NCBI GenBank assembly: GCA_018340375.1
Contig: JAFFJZ010000002.1
Location: 18,990,001-19,054,000 of the forward strand
DNA from: Gonatopus flavifemur
Taxonomy: Eukaryota; Arthropoda; Insecta; Hymenoptera; Dryinidae
DNA length: 64,000 bases
Direction: 5' to 3'
Under the pieces are notes generated by a model, which had not been told where the DNA came from, did no database searches, and saw nothing but the letters and a program-made list of their open reading frames with translations. The position numbers and the translations under genes were made by a program. This document shows, one piece after another, positions 27,101-44,707 of the stretch (the stretch's first letter is position 1; the number at the start of each line of letters is the position of its first letter).

Positions 27101-28878
27101 TGGCATATTGTTCGGATTTCTCGCATTCGATAATTCATTGTATATCGTATGTTTCAAAATAGTAGCCAAATTTTCAGGATGTAAGCTTATCAGTTCTTTG
27201 ACTCCATTGAGATACAAATTAATCACAGCTTTAGTCTTCAATCTCATCTTTACTAATTGACTTATAACCTCTACGTCTCTTTGAGTATGCGAAGTACAGT
27301 TGTAACATATATAACTGAGCAATTCGTGCGCGGGTCTCATCAGTTTAGGATTATGTAGCCACATTTCCAATCTAGGAACAGCAATATTTCTAATTTCCAC
27401 AAATCCACAAGCCGATGATAGAAGTTTTAAAAAGTTTCTCGTGATCGAATCGGGTTGTCTTCGGTTCAATTGCTCTTTGATCGGCTCTAAAACAATTGCT
27501 TCTATGTTATCTATGCAATGGGAGTACCTTGGACTCACAGGAAATTCTATTTTGTCTTTATCACCGGAGAATTGTATTATTGAAGTTGCAGAATCTTCGT
27601 CGTCTATTACAGATGGACTATGACAATCTCTTGGCGTGAGAACGGATAATTCTGGTTGTAACACGCTCTTTGGAGGATGTCTCGTATTAAACCCTGTTAA
27701 AATATTATCCACGAAACCTTTGCATTCCTCGTGAGCGATCCATACTCGTTCGCCCAAAGCATCTTCGATATACAACTGTAAAAGATTCATCGTTTTAATT
27801 TTCGTCTCAATCTTAGATTTTATTGAATCATAGTAAAAAGCTAATACCTTAACGAAAATTTCTGGCCAACTCTTTTTATCGTGAAATCCTTTCATCAATA
27901 AGTTGGCGGCAAGAACGGGAACCAAGGGGTTTCCTTTGCTTTTAAAATTGTGCGCTTGATCGCGTTTTAATAATGAAGACAATGCATGTAAAATACAATC
28001 GTTTGAAAAAATAGAAGGACGAATTTTCGCTAAATACAATAGACCCATGTAAATCAAAGTGTCAGGTTTCCATCTTTGATTTTTAAGTGTCTTTATGGCA
28101 CCACAAATTATGCCGATAACTTTATCACCCTCGTCGTTGTCGTTCGCTTCCAAAGCCATTGGAACAAAATCTGCTGGATCACTGTCTATGGCGACAACTT
28201 CCCATGCTTCGGCACTTGAAAATGGAGGTCTCTGATGAGGAATATGGGTCGCGAGTTTGGGTTTCTTCTGAGGTATTAAGGATTGAAGCGGCCCGCTTGG
28301 AGCTTCCTTTTTTCTTTCATTCCCTGTAATACGATTGTTGTAAAATTTATTCTTATGTAATACGATGTGACGATTATTGCCTGATTGAAACAATTTCACA
28401 ATAAAATTGACATTAATTGAACAAAGTGTTAAAAATTGAAAGTCCACATTCCTATGTTCAAGTATTAAGATGGATTATACTAAATTTCTATATCAAAGTT
28501 CCAACGGAACATGAACATTCAACAATTATTTGTTAAACCTAAAATAAAGCTACAGACATTTGAAAGCTCATTGAATGTTCGTTGAATGTGGATTCATCTA
28601 AAATAAACCTGGAATCAATCTTTTTGACTCATGTTCTCTCGGAGAGATGAGTCGTGTGTGTGTGTTTGTTATGTTCTATACAATCAGTTATATTATCTGA
28701 AATTTCAATTACCGGAACTAGAAGAACTGGTGCCTGGTTTAGCGTGAATAACACCAGGTCTTTTAGAATCAGATGTTTCACCACGAGAAGTTTTTGAACC
28801 AAGAGCAAATAAATCTGAAGGATGTTGAGCGATTTTACTCTTCGATCCTCTACCAATCCCTGTTTTAGTACGCTCCAT
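18156..28878 (-). CDS. IntS1: Integrator complex subunit 1, with an internal 3.6 kb duplication in this sequence
   Basis: INTS1 is the large helical-repeat scaffold of Integrator, which binds RNA polymerase II, cleaves snRNA 3' ends and attenuates paused transcription in the nucleus. Identity rests on family blocks such as WPEIFVKL, YIEDALGERVW, ELSNARNPNNM, ARRPPPAVLEQ, RLGHFLCRSRKPDFLLDIIQ, SSQSMPWLADLVQ, VQCLCEFLL, TMHILVVHAM, FLVDTSEEALLIPDWLKLRM and QSFGIPVSSMSELL. Minus-strand exons, 5' to 3': 28713-28878, 27848-28323, one large exon 23686-27775, 23308-23622, an exon interrupted at the junction; then, from the second copy, 20078 upward, 19700-20014, 19157-19619, 18958-19082, 18699-18889, 18367-18639, 18156-18271. 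With one copy of the duplicated block and one A restored at 26150-26153, the exons total 6216 nt, or 2071 aa (human about 2190). As written the reading frame is broken three times. The start ATG (28876-28878) begins MERTKTGIGRG, like vertebrate INTS1. Confidence 0.93.
19457..23047. repeat. INTS1 internal duplication, copy A (3591 bp)
   Basis: Near-identical to 23065-26655 at an offset of 3608 bp. I count about eleven substitutions and two 1-nt length differences. It spans most of the large INTS1 exon, one whole downstream exon and part of the next; both ends fall inside exons. The A run at 21992-21995 has four A where copy B has five (25600-25604), which breaks the reading frame here. The substitutions beside this indel give ADQVLEYF where copy B has AYEVLEYF; vertebrates resemble copy B. 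Confidence 0.95.
23048..23064. other. 17-bp G/C filler at the INTS1 duplication junction
   Basis: The sequence TAAGCCGGGGGGGGCCC separates the two copies and matches neither flank. On the coding strand it turns ...CMSHSLL into GPPPA and a stop. An isolated G8 run inside AT-rich coding DNA looks like an assembly join or a sequencing artefact rather than normal gene sequence. Confidence 0.85.
23065..26655. repeat. INTS1 internal duplication, copy B (3591 bp)
   Basis: Second copy of the block at 19457-23047, continuous with the 5' half of INTS1. The A run at 26150-26153 has four A where copy A has five (22541-22545). This shifts the frame exactly where the two long minus-strand frames (26081-28447 and 23682-26207) overlap. 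Elsewhere copy B is open and gives the better match to vertebrate INTS1. Confidence 0.95.
28537..28605 (+). repeat. Dispersed repeat, copy 1 (INTS1 first intron)
   Basis: The segment from ACCTAAAATAAAG through GAATGTTCGTTGAATGT to TCATCTAAAAT matches the reverse complement of 42261-42327 in NSF intron 4, with mismatches and small gaps. It contains the inverted word pair CATTGAATG/TTGAATG. It is probably a short fragment of an unclassified interspersed repeat. Confidence 0.5.
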
Positions 28879-29551
28879 TATTAGTATCTAAATAAAGAAT
28901 TCTAATATTAAAAAATTTAATTATCCATTTACTTCCATACTTTTAATTGCATAATTAGTATAAATTTTGGTAAATTATAATATATATCCCGGTGTTTTGA
29001 ATAATATAGATTCTAACCTATACTGTGTTGACAAATTTACTGAATCAAATCAATTTCAACTTGAATACATATTTCAATTGACTTGACTGAAAAGAAATTC
29101 AAATTTATTATCATATTGAATATAATAAATATTTGAATTATTGAGTATCGTAATATTTTTCATGATTCTGAAATGAAGATTTCCTTTCTGAAAAGCACAA
29201 CTTGTCAGGAAAACAAAAAGATGGGAACTTCTACTTGGCCACCTCACACGGCACGCAACGAACACACGCCGTCGAGCATACTGGGGAAATTACTAAATTC
29301 CAGTCAATATTTTTGAAAAATACTAAAAAAAATAGTAAAATCAGTACTATCTTTTCGAAAAATATTCATCATAATTTAGTAAGTTACTAAATAAATCTGT
29401 CCACGCTATAGGGTCGATGATCGAATCCCCTTCATCTTTTACGTCTGTTCTATGGTCATGTAAATTCGCAACAATGGCGGTGCCGGTTTTGTTATAGGTT
29501 AAACGTTGTGTATTTTTCTGAAACTTTGCTTTAATTCATAACTGTAGAAAG
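28879..29551. promoter_or_regulatory. Shared head-to-head promoter region of INTS1 and LKB1
   Basis: The 673 bp between the two start codons must hold both transcription starts unless an untranslated exon lies elsewhere. A CAATGGCGG word (29472-29480), of the YY1/Pho type often seen just downstream of housekeeping promoters, lies about 75 bp before the LKB1 ATG. A local CG-containing patch occurs at 29250-29285. No TATA box is assigned. Divergent arrangement of two housekeeping genes suggests a bidirectional promoter (inference). Confidence 0.5.
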
Positions 29552-32500
29552 ATGGACAATAGGATTACGATATGTGATCCTGACGAAGAAGAATTAGATG
29601 ATGAAATATTTAGAGATATGGAGCCAGTTACGTGGATTAATGACGATCCGAATTATGATTTGGACGATGTTAACATGTTCTTCCACAGGGTGGACTCGGA
29701 TCAAATCATTTACGAAGAAAAAAAGAAAAGATGCAAATTTATTGGTGGTAAATATGTCATGGGCGATGTATTGGGGGAAGGTAGTTATGGTAAAGTTAAG
29801 GAAGTCCTTGATTCTGAAACTCTGTGTCGAAGAGCTGTCAAGATTTTGAAAAAAAAAAAACTTAGGAGGATCCCAAATGGAGAAATCAACGTCCGACGGT
29901 ATGCAGTATCAATATTTCCGTTCTGAATTATTTTTTTTTTCATTTATATGACTATCTCTTGATTTATTTTATACAGATTCAAAATGAAAGATTTAACAAT
30001 TGTAACATAAAATTTTATTATTATGTTTGGTGCATTGAATGATGTTATTATTATTGTTATGATTATTATTATTGTAATTATTATTAGTAACACATGAAAC
30101 TAATGATAATTCAATCAATCAACAAAGATGATGTTTCGTTCTATTCATAATAATGATATTATATCATTCGGAGGAATCGAAGACTTATATAACAATATAA
30201 TTCTGACCAATACGAACTGTTCCAGTTCGACGATTGTGAATTGTGCATATTGTAAAAGCACAATCCTTCAATCGCTTCATATAACTTCATATAACTTCAT
30301 ATTAATTGTCATTAATTTCATTCACATTCGAGTTTATCAACAGGGAAATAAAGTTGTTGAGGATACTAAAGCATAAGAATGTTATCAACCTCGTAGATGT
30401 TATACATAATGAAGAAAAAGAAAAAATGTATCTGGTTATGGAATTTTGTGTGTGTGGACTTCAGGTGAGGTTCAGTATTATTGAATTTGTTGTGAAAATT
30501 TCATACATGTATCTCAAATCGAATGAAGAAATATACATAAAAAAAATGGCATGAGCTGGGAGCCAATGAGATTTCTATTTATTAGTTTCATTACAGGATA
30601 TGTTGGAAAGTACACCCCTTAAAAAACTCCCACTCTGGCAAGCGCACGATTATTTTTGTCAACTGTTGGAAGGCTTGGAGTACCTTTACAGCAAAGGAAT
30701 AGTTCACAAAGATATAAAGCCAGGAAATTTGTTATTAACGCTGGACGGTACTTTGAAAATCACAGATTTCGGAGTTGCAGAGGTAAGAAGGAAGATTAAA
30801 TCTGTATTAAAGCACAGATCACAAAAACTTGAAATGTGAAATTCTTCTTTGAATTTTCAGGCGTTGGACATGTTCTCCAAAGACGATACGTGTACAATGG
30901 TGCAAGGGTCTCCAGCTTTTCAACCTCCAGAAATAGCGAATGGCTGTGAAAGTTTTTCAGGTTTTAAAGTGGACATTTGGAGTAGTGGAGTGACCTTGTA
31001 AAGTTCATATCATTCAATTGAGATAATTTTTATCAGAGACTGTATCCAAAATCAACTATTATTTTTAGATATAATATTACGACCGGCCAATATCCTTTCG
31101 AAGGGGATAGTATTTATAAATTGTACGAAAATATTGGCAAAGGTGAATATACGGTACCGGAGGAAGTGGATGAGCCTTTGAAATCTTTAATAGAAGGAAT
31201 GTTGAGGAAGGATCCAAGCGATAGATTTACTTTACAACAAGTGAGAAGTCATTCTTGGACTATATGCAGGCATTATAGAACGCAAGAAGAAGTCGTTATA
31301 CCACCGTTCAAAGGGGAGGGAAGTTCGCATAGTATCACTGTTCTACCGTACCTGATGGAATATCTCAATAATGGGGTCAATGACAATCCAACGTATTACA
31401 CCGAACATCAACTTAACGGTAATTATTTCAAATATATTCTATATTACCGAATTTTATTAACTCAACTGTATAATCAATGACAATCATTTTATTGTCAAAA
31501 CAATAGAATCCATGAATTGTATGTTTAAATTGCTGTAAATAAACATACCATTTTGATGAATATCGAAGCAGTCGGCACATAATCAAGAGAGTAAACATCA
31601 TTTTTTTTTATGTTCAAATTAACATTATATAACGCACATAGATTTTATTCTAACATCATATGATTGAGTTAGGTTATATGATAAATTTGAATTTAAAAAC
31701 GATTGGATTGACAATAAGATTAACAAAATTTCAATACGATAACCATGGCTTCTAAATATACTCAAGGCTTTATTAATCTGCATGTTTATTTCTTATGTTT
31801 GTGCCATCAACTTGGTTCGTTCACTTGATTCAAATAGTTTGCATCCAGAGATGTAAATTATCACTAAAATCTGCATTAATATTCTTTTTTCCAGATTTTA
31901 GCTCTATGTTAAATATCGTCAATTTTGTACTTGAATTTTCATAAACTCGTCTGACTTCATCTTGATTTTCAATTAACCTCAATAAATTCGACTCTCCGAC
32001 GATAAGTGATTCGTTGTTAATTAACGAATCACTTTTTTATATATTTAATTCATCATTTCGATGCACGATTTCGAGCAATAATTTTACTCGCATCTCTGGT
32101 TTACGTTAAATTACGAAAAACACTTTAAAAAGCTGTGTGAGATGATTATAAAACACATAATTTATATATTTCATTTGAATTTCGTTGATCAAAATCATAC
32201 AAATTACATTGTTTAAGATATTGCATGGAGTTCGTTTCTATTGGTCTAAAGGAAATATATCTTGCTTTTCAATGTTATATGAGAAGAGAAGATGCTATTA
32301 CACGATATTCGTACAATTCATTCTCGGCACTAAATATTTTATATTCAATTTGTTCCATTTATTTATATACAGACAAACTGAGTCACTCGATTATTGATTT
32401 TAGTTTGAATGAAATCACTCAATTGCTCAACTGTTGGAATAATTTACAATAAACAGATAGTTTTTGTTGATACGTTGAAGAAATCAAGCCTGAGATAAGA

Positions 32501-34764
32501 CTTTACATAAAAAAATATTATTTGCATTTTGAGAACTTTTTTTACTTCCCGGTACGTAAATTTTCTTTGTAACATCCAAAATGTACTTCTTAACAATTAA
32601 TCCGTAAAGTCTGTGTCCGTTATTCAAAGTACAAACAAAAACAAAAGATTGTTGAGAAATTTCATCAGATTTGTACGAAGTAGTCAATGTAAGATTCAAG
32701 TGAAATTTTGCTTTTCAGATATTAAAAGGAATTCTGAACGTAATTTTTCGAACCGTCTGCTAGTATTCTTATCAAAGACATGTACTATTCTATAACACTG
32801 GCATGCTCGTATCTCCGCCTATGGGGATCCTAGGTTCACGAAACGGGTACTTTTTGTATAAACTTTGTGTTCTGAAACCATAGTTGTACAAATTATATAC
32901 ATATAACAAAGTACTGTTCTAAAAAGCAAAATTGCATGTGATGTGAAATATGTGTGTCTAATTATTCCATTTGCATGTATTTGGTGCACAATTTTCAATC
33001 GCTTATAAACGTTTAAGAGTATTTATAAGGAGAAATCAAGCTAGTGAAATCAATGACAACGCGATGAACGTTATCACGACACGAAAAATCATCTTGATGT
33101 TGTTATAAGGTATGCAGTTTTTTTTTTAATTTTCTTTTGATTATTCCATTTTGCGTATTTTATTTGAGATTTGAATAGCTTTCATTGTGATGTAATTTTC
33201 TAACGTTTGTGTGTGAAATTGAGTTAATATTTGGACTTTTACGTTATAAAGAGTAATTTGTATTCGAGGTTTTGAAAAATTAACTTTGCTAAACTCAGCA
33301 CCTCCCAGAAACTTGCTATAAATTACACGATTTGATCATTTCTTTTTTGGTACTGGGATATCTTCTAATCTTCATCTCATCACATTAGTTTCAGGAGTGC
33401 TAAGTTCAGTATTTATAGAGTTTAATGAGTATTGTTGGTGTAAACCATTTCTGCGGTATATTTTTATACTTTGTCCCACTTTCTTCGTTGGTGCATTGAA
33501 TTAATTTGTATTTTATTTTGCTGTTTATTCAATAAAAAATGATTCAAAAATCACAATATTATATTTTAACCGTTTTGATTGTGATTTTTGAAACACTTTA
33601 TTCTTTTCACCTGCATGTAGCATGAACATTGAATTTCATTTCAATTCCAAATCTGGTGCTCTAAATTAATTAGTTCTAGAATTACACTCTACCTTAGTTT
33701 TGAACCGAGTTGATGAAATCCAGAAAATTCACTAAAGCATGGGCGATTTGATATTTTCCTTGTGGTTATATATCTATTTAGAAGTGAGTTGTTATTAATT
33801 TTACTAATGTTTAATTTTTTGATCATATGCTTAAATTTCCAACATCCACAGAACAGGAAAGGATTTCTTTGAACCTGAGGAATTGTTAAAACTATTTATT
33901 CGAGCCTATTCAATGAAGAATTTTTTCAATTCAGAGGAATCCTTTTTTTCTATGTATTTCGCATGTTATTTTACAAATTCTGAAATTTAGGAAAATTATG
34001 GCAGTCAACGAGTGTTTGGACAAAAATTGTTTTACTGAAATTGACTTGTTTATATAGAATTTTATACGTATAAATATGCTTATGCAGTGCGATTAGAAAT
34101 AAATCACTTGATATGTAACACGTGTTACGAACCCAACAATAGTACCATGTTGTAGTAAAAGAGCTCTAATTGTCCAGCATCAATTATGAAAAATGATTCA
34201 CATGGTTATATGTCAACGGCTATGTTTATTCAACGGTATCATTGGGAGGTGGGGATCTCAAATAGCCAAATATTCGTTTGAATTTTCTGATTATCTGTAC
34301 AAAGTCGAAGAAGGCAAAATTCTATCTGATCATTATTCGATTATCGCCAACCGTCAATTTTATTTAGATCACATATTTTTATACTACTCGTGCTACTGAG
34401 AGATCATTCCATTAATTTATCGCGATAAAAGTAGAATATTGTATATAATAGATGATCGTATCACGTATTACAGAACGCATACAACAAGAATATTGAAATA
34501 CCTCCAAGTAAATGTACATGTAACAACGCTTTGAAATTTCCTCACACAAAAAGTGACTTAAATTGTTTCAAAACTAACATACAATTCTTTTTTATATTCC
34601 ACACAGAAGAGAGAAGACTTCTAGAATTGGAACGAAGTAGCGAAGAACAGAAAACTTGCAATAGTCATAGTAACAAACCAAATACGAATCATGGTAAACG
34701 AAGATGGCGAAAACCTATATCGTGTATTAGCGTGAAAAAATTCCCATCTTGTAAGCCGTCGTGA
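29552..34764 (+). CDS. Lkb1: Serine/threonine kinase LKB1 (STK11)
   Basis: Six exons join in frame: 29552-29898, 30344-30464, 30597-30782, 30861-30997, 31069-31418 and 34607-34764, giving 432 aa (human 433). LKB1 is the master kinase that, with STRAD and MO25, activates AMPK and its relatives to control energy balance and polarity. Visible features: basic KKKR near 57-60; glycine loop GEGSYG at 75-80; catalytic lysine K97 in [13 protein letters not shown] with D195 and N200; DFG at 213-215 (vertebrate LKB1 has DLG); [13 protein letters not shown] in the activation segment; [16 protein letters not shown]. The block [19 protein letters not shown] is almost unchanged from vertebrates. The last exon follows a 3.2 kb intron and encodes a basic tail ending SCKPS, a CAAX-like end comparable to human CKQQ. 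Possible poly(A) signals are at 35715-35720 and 35796-35801. Confidence 0.96.
32004..32034 (+). other. 12-bp perfect hairpin followed by T6 in LKB1 intron 5
   Basis: AAGTGATTCGTT and its exact reverse complement flank a 7-nt loop and lead directly into TTTTTT. The shape resembles a short stem-loop with an RNA polymerase III-like T tract. No promoter boxes were recognised and the stem is too short for a typical microRNA precursor. Confidence 0.4.
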
Positions 34765-35715
34765 TCTGTGTTCGTTGTCACAATTATTTTGTATTACGTA
34801 TTTTACTGACCATGTCAGTCATGAAGTTTCTCCGTGGTGGAGACGACTGAGAGAGCTTGAGATATAAAACGAGAACTATAAGGAAAAAAAACACAACAAC
34901 AAAAATTATGGAGCACAGCTCAATTTGAGTATAAAACTTTTGACGCTCGTTCAAAAGTACTACATATTAAACGTTTGTGATATTAATATTAAAATAATCA
35001 TAGTAGATGAATTTGTAACGCTTAATTAAATTATAGGTTCCGAAACAAAGGCCTGAAATAATGCGACACCTTCATTTTGTGTGCCATATTAAATTTAATA
35101 TTGCTAAGAATGCTTGTTGTTATAAAAATTTTAAAGTTTGTTTGTCTTTTCTTCTCTTCTCTTTCCCCCCCCCCCCCCCCTCATTTTTACATTTAAGCCT
35201 TCTACACTTTTTTCTCCTCGAATAGAGCGAATGTGTGTATTATTGGTCACAAAATTGAAAATTCGCATGGTACGCGTTACTGAAACATTGTGTTCAAAAA
35301 TGGTCATAAATATATATTCTCTTTTCTCTTTTGTTTTTTTGAGTTCGATCAGTTCAATATAATCGATCATCAATGTATTTGATATTGGCCATGTTGTTGA
35401 GGACAATATTCATTGCAATTCTTATTTGTGTACAAAATGATATTGTATAATAACATGTGAATTTATTTTACGCGAGAGTGTATATGGAGATACAAATTCA
35501 TCAAGTACAGTATGTTATACGAATAAGCATAATCCATTTTATTTGTAATGGAGTAAAAGGTACTCTTATTCCTTTCTTTATTATAACTTTTCGATGTTGA
35601 ATTCAAGAGGAATTTGATATGATATCATAGTCGTACAAATGAAAATTCTTTGAACGAACACCCAGTACGAGATCAAATTCGAGGAATGGATTTGAATGAA
35701 ATATTCAATATATAA

Positions 35716-35759
<44 letters not shown>

Positions 35760-38700
35760 GAATGAATTTTTTGTAAGATAAATACGACAAATTTAAATAA
35801 AGTTATCGTTGTACAAATGTTCCAAGATTTTTTCTATGATGAAATAATGATATATCAGTTGATAAGTTGCAACAATTTCCACGATTGCTTTTAATAATTG
35901 TATGAAACAATAATTGTACCTATTGCTCCTATAGACGCAAAGCAAAACAAAATTGTTTTGATATAGGAGACACGGATCGCATGTTTCTTTGCTAAACCAA
36001 AAGTATTTTACATTCATCTTTTTTTTTTTATTATATGAAAAATATTTTACGTACATTTGATAATTGTATATCTCACTTGTTATTTTCATTCAAAGTTTTA
36101 AATTGTAATCTCAACGTGCATTTTGAATGGAAAGATTTATAGGAAATATTACAGAATTTTAATTGTAAAAGTTTAAGTTTTATCTTCTCACGTTTGATTA
36201 AAGTTCATTAAAGTATGACTTCAGAAATTTTTAATGTTGACTTTCTTTTAAAAAATTTGGATTTAAAAGAGATGAAAAAAAAACCTGACCAACTGATGAC
36301 AGATTTAAAGAGTTTTTATGTACAAAGTAATAAAAGGATTAAAATATAAATTATATGGAATATGAACAGTGAATTCTTCATTCGATTCAAGTATGAAATT
36401 ACTCACACAACACTGACGACGAATTCTGAATTTTTAGTTTATGAGGTCTTGGAGACATCTTTTTTCGAATTAAATGAGCGTTCTTGAAAAAAAGTATTTC
36501 AACGTCTGTTGTACGATTTGTGTGCTGTGTGGGCAAATATTTTCCTGTATTTATACTTTTTATTCACAACATTGAGAATACGAATGCAGAGGAGACATTT
36601 TTTCCAAAACAAAACTTCTCGAAATTGAATTTCTTCATCATTCTTGAAAACTGCTTGAATTCAATTTCGAGCAGTTTTGCCTGGAAAGAGATTGCATCTT
36701 TGGGTTCGAACTCGTTGTTTATGTTTACAACTCAGTAATAGTCTTCAAATAGTAGCTGCGAATGTACTAATGTTAAGAAGTTGCAAACTACGCAATGAAT
36801 CAAATATCAATCAACTGGTTTCTCATGCAATTGTTGAGTATTTTACGTATTTTGTTCGTTTGGCAAAGTCGTAGGTAGTAAGTATGTTCATTTCATAGAA
36901 GGTACGAAAAATAATCTGTTTTATATACGTTTTTGTTAATTAGTTCATCCCTGTTATAAATAATCTATAAAATCTCATTGACGAATGAAAAAATGAATGA
37001 GTTTCAATGGAATTCAATGATATTCAATCAGAATTGTCATAATTCATGATAGGATTCAATAGAATATTTCTACTTGGGATGTGAATCAAAATACGTTACA
37101 GCAGGAATCAGAAAGAATAGAAAAATATCTTGCTAATCCGCTCAGACACTGTCAAATCCTATGGAAAACAAAACAGACAAGTTCCAACAGTTGGATCGAT
37201 TTTTGTCACAAGATTTGACGAGATCTGCCTGGATTCGTCTGACATTTGCAGCAAGGAAGATAGAGTAGACAGATAACTAACCACAGAAAACTATAATAAA
37301 CTGTAAAGTTTTTACAGGTTAAACACCACCTATTGAGCATAAAAAAGAATTATTATCATTTTTTGTGACGTTTTATTATTCATTTTTGTTATATACATGA
37401 TCTTTACAACGAATGTTTCTTCAAATAACAATAGATACATTCCATCATAATTAACATATTTATATAGATATTTCCATTCTAGTAATGCCTTACAGAACAA
37501 AATCCTTAAATTCTGAAATTGAACTTCATTCTTATTATCATCACCATTTCTAAAAAGCGTAGTGTTTTATGCCAATTTAAATATCCTTCGTGTTACATTG
37601 CAAATCAAAACACTGTTCTCTTCATTTCATTATAACTGGTGGTTTCTATCTGATGAAATATATTTTTCTCAACATAAACACATCATTGAATTGTACTATC
37701 CATCACCTGATATTGCGATATTTACAGTCACTTTGATCAATCACTTTATAAATTACCATCCACGTGGTTTCATCATCATCTTCAGAATCTAAAGTTCTAT
37801 CGCTTGGACGTCAAGTCATGCATAGTGCGTTTTAAATATGATACAATATTTTTACTGACAACATTTTACTCGTAGCTTCGATGACAAGCATCGGCAAATA
37901 ATACTTGCAAATATTTTACAAGCGAATTTTTATTCTATTCTTAACTAAACATCAATTCATCTTTAGGGATTTAGTCAATCAATTCTGCTTTTATAATGCA
38001 AGAAAATACGGAAATATATTATCAACAGTGAGAAGTTGGATAAAATAAGTAATGAAAGCTTTCTTATATCAAATACTGTGTCATTGTAACACACAATCGT
38101 AATAAGAAATTCTTCATTACTTTTTTTACCTATTATATATTATTGTTTATCTGATTATTCGAATGAAGTTATGTTACAATATTCTTAATTGAACTCAGAT
38201 CAATGGCATTTAGTTCGAACGAATCTTGGATAGTTTATTAAACATCTCACAATACGATGTTTGGAATATATTTTCGAACGACAGGAAATGTTACTAAATG
38301 TCACCATCCGAGTATTACACAAAACATTAAAAAAATCCTTGAATGTCAGTGGAATTGATAGAATTCATTTCGAGAATAAAAGTTTTCAGAAACTCTTTTT
38401 GGATTCTCCAAGAACTTCTATTGCACTGAGATATCGAGGATTGTTTTTGAATTCATCGATCACTCGAAAAAACATGTTGTTTTAAAATTTTGTTATTCAG
38501 GTAACGTCTCCTCAAAAAATCTTACAATATTTAAAGAAGTATGATTTAGAACAGGTATCCAAATTGATACTTAATTGTTAATTCTATGTGCATTTTGGAA
38601 TATTGACTTTCTTACATTTGAAAATTGTCGAAAATTACACGATTAATGGCTATAAGAAATGAGGAACATCGTGTATCATTCAAAGAATATACTACGTATG

Positions 38701-40450
38701 AATACAAAATAAATTATTATGAAAACATTGTACTTGCGATCAGTTGAACATGCTCGATCTATCGTCTATTTAATTTTGCAGATGAAAAACAAGTCTAGGC
38801 AAGTCTTTTTATCATTTCAAATATTCAGTTTCGAAAAGCTTTGGAATTTTTGTGTGTTTTTTTAAAATATTTTTTGTACAATCATGAATAAGCAAGAGGC
38901 GATAGAAGTATTTTATTTCAAAAATAATTGAAATTTTGTAACTTTTTTGAATTGAGGGTTCAGTATCCCAAAAAATATCATATTCAGATGAATAGTTGAT
39001 GAATTACGTTATCGGTAGAACAAAAGAGAATCAGAGTAATTAAAAACATAATTCACCCTAGAAAAATAGAGGACGCGACAAAATTTCAACGAATGTTTGT
39101 TAAATATCCCTTAACTGCTTCGAAGCATCCAAAGTTATGGATGAAATTTTGCTACGCACTTTTTAACAACTCAGCCACGATTGAAACAAGTTGTAAAAAT
39201 TATTGATATAATTGCCAGCAATCATTTGCAGCTTCAATTTGATATTCAGAATTCAACATTATCATTACATATTATTAATCTTTATTCATCAGTCACAGTT
39301 GCATGCAGCAAAGTTTCGTCCGTCTCTTTTAGGGCTGGGTAGCCATTGAGGCTGTTTTGTCTCGGGATAAATAAGAAAAATTTAACAATGCATACGGAAA
39401 AACAACACAGCAGAACTGAATTCAGCGATCTTCTTAAGTAGCTTAAATAGTTTGACGATATTCTTATCATCTATATACGTTGGCTGAAATTCAGTACCAT
39501 TCACGACATTTATATATATTTGAATAATAATAATGGTAAAATCTATCATCGTATTGCTCTCGATTTTATGTTCCTAACATTTCTTTACTACGAATAACAA
39601 AACTTGACATGAATCTTCAAAGAATAATACGAGTTGTTGAATTCATTTGTTTGTTCATTCATCAAGTTGTCAAAAAGTTAATAAATAATGAGATAGAATT
39701 TGAAATTCAATCGATTATTCGTTCAACAAATATACATAAATAAATATATATTTATAGATACGATATAAATTACGTACATCGTTACACAGTCTGAAAATGA
39801 AACTTCACAAGTTTTTTTTTTCAAATGAACAATGGGATGTAATAAACATCGTTTGTACTTTTCAAACTGAATTATTATATCAGTTCCAAATACAGATATT
39901 TCTAACAAGCGTAATACGATCGAATATAATTGAAAACTATCTTAACAAATGAACGTTAAATTTCATTTTTACATGATACTTATAGTTATGGATGACATTT
40001 CTCAACAGATTTTTTCATCATTTTAGGCTTTTGCGTAAAGAAGTTTTGAAATATACAGAATAATATCCGTGTTGGATATTCATACATGTACAGAGGTGAT
40101 TTATAAATAAACAAAAAATGCAAGATAGAGAAAAATGCACGTATTCTAATAAAATTCTAATAACGTTAATTGAATTGTAATAAGTACAAATATACACATT
40201 GACTTCTAAGGGTTCGGAAATGGAAAATTCATGTTCATAATATCTATGGAATTAGAAGTAATCAATTCAATTTGATGAAAATTATAATTCAATCGGTATT
40301 TGTGATTCGATTGTACGAATGAATAAAAAAAATACATGTAACAAAATTTCCAAAATCACGAATCCCACATCCCTAGCATAAATGAACGTTATCCTTGAAG
40401 AATATTGTATACCGTGATTTGAGGGGTATAGCTCTGTCAAGGCATACCTT
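34765..40450. other. Convergent spacer between LKB1 and NSF
   Basis: About 5.7 kb of AT-rich DNA between two gene ends. It includes the LKB1 3' untranslated region, a poly-C run (35165-35180) and an AT dinucleotide microsatellite (35719-35755). Open frames are short and biased. No protein or RNA gene is supported. Confidence 0.6.
35719..35756. repeat. AT dinucleotide microsatellite
   Basis: An uninterrupted alternating TA run of nearly 40 bp in the presumed LKB1 3' region. Confidence 0.9.
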
Positions 40451-44707
<4,257 letters not shown>

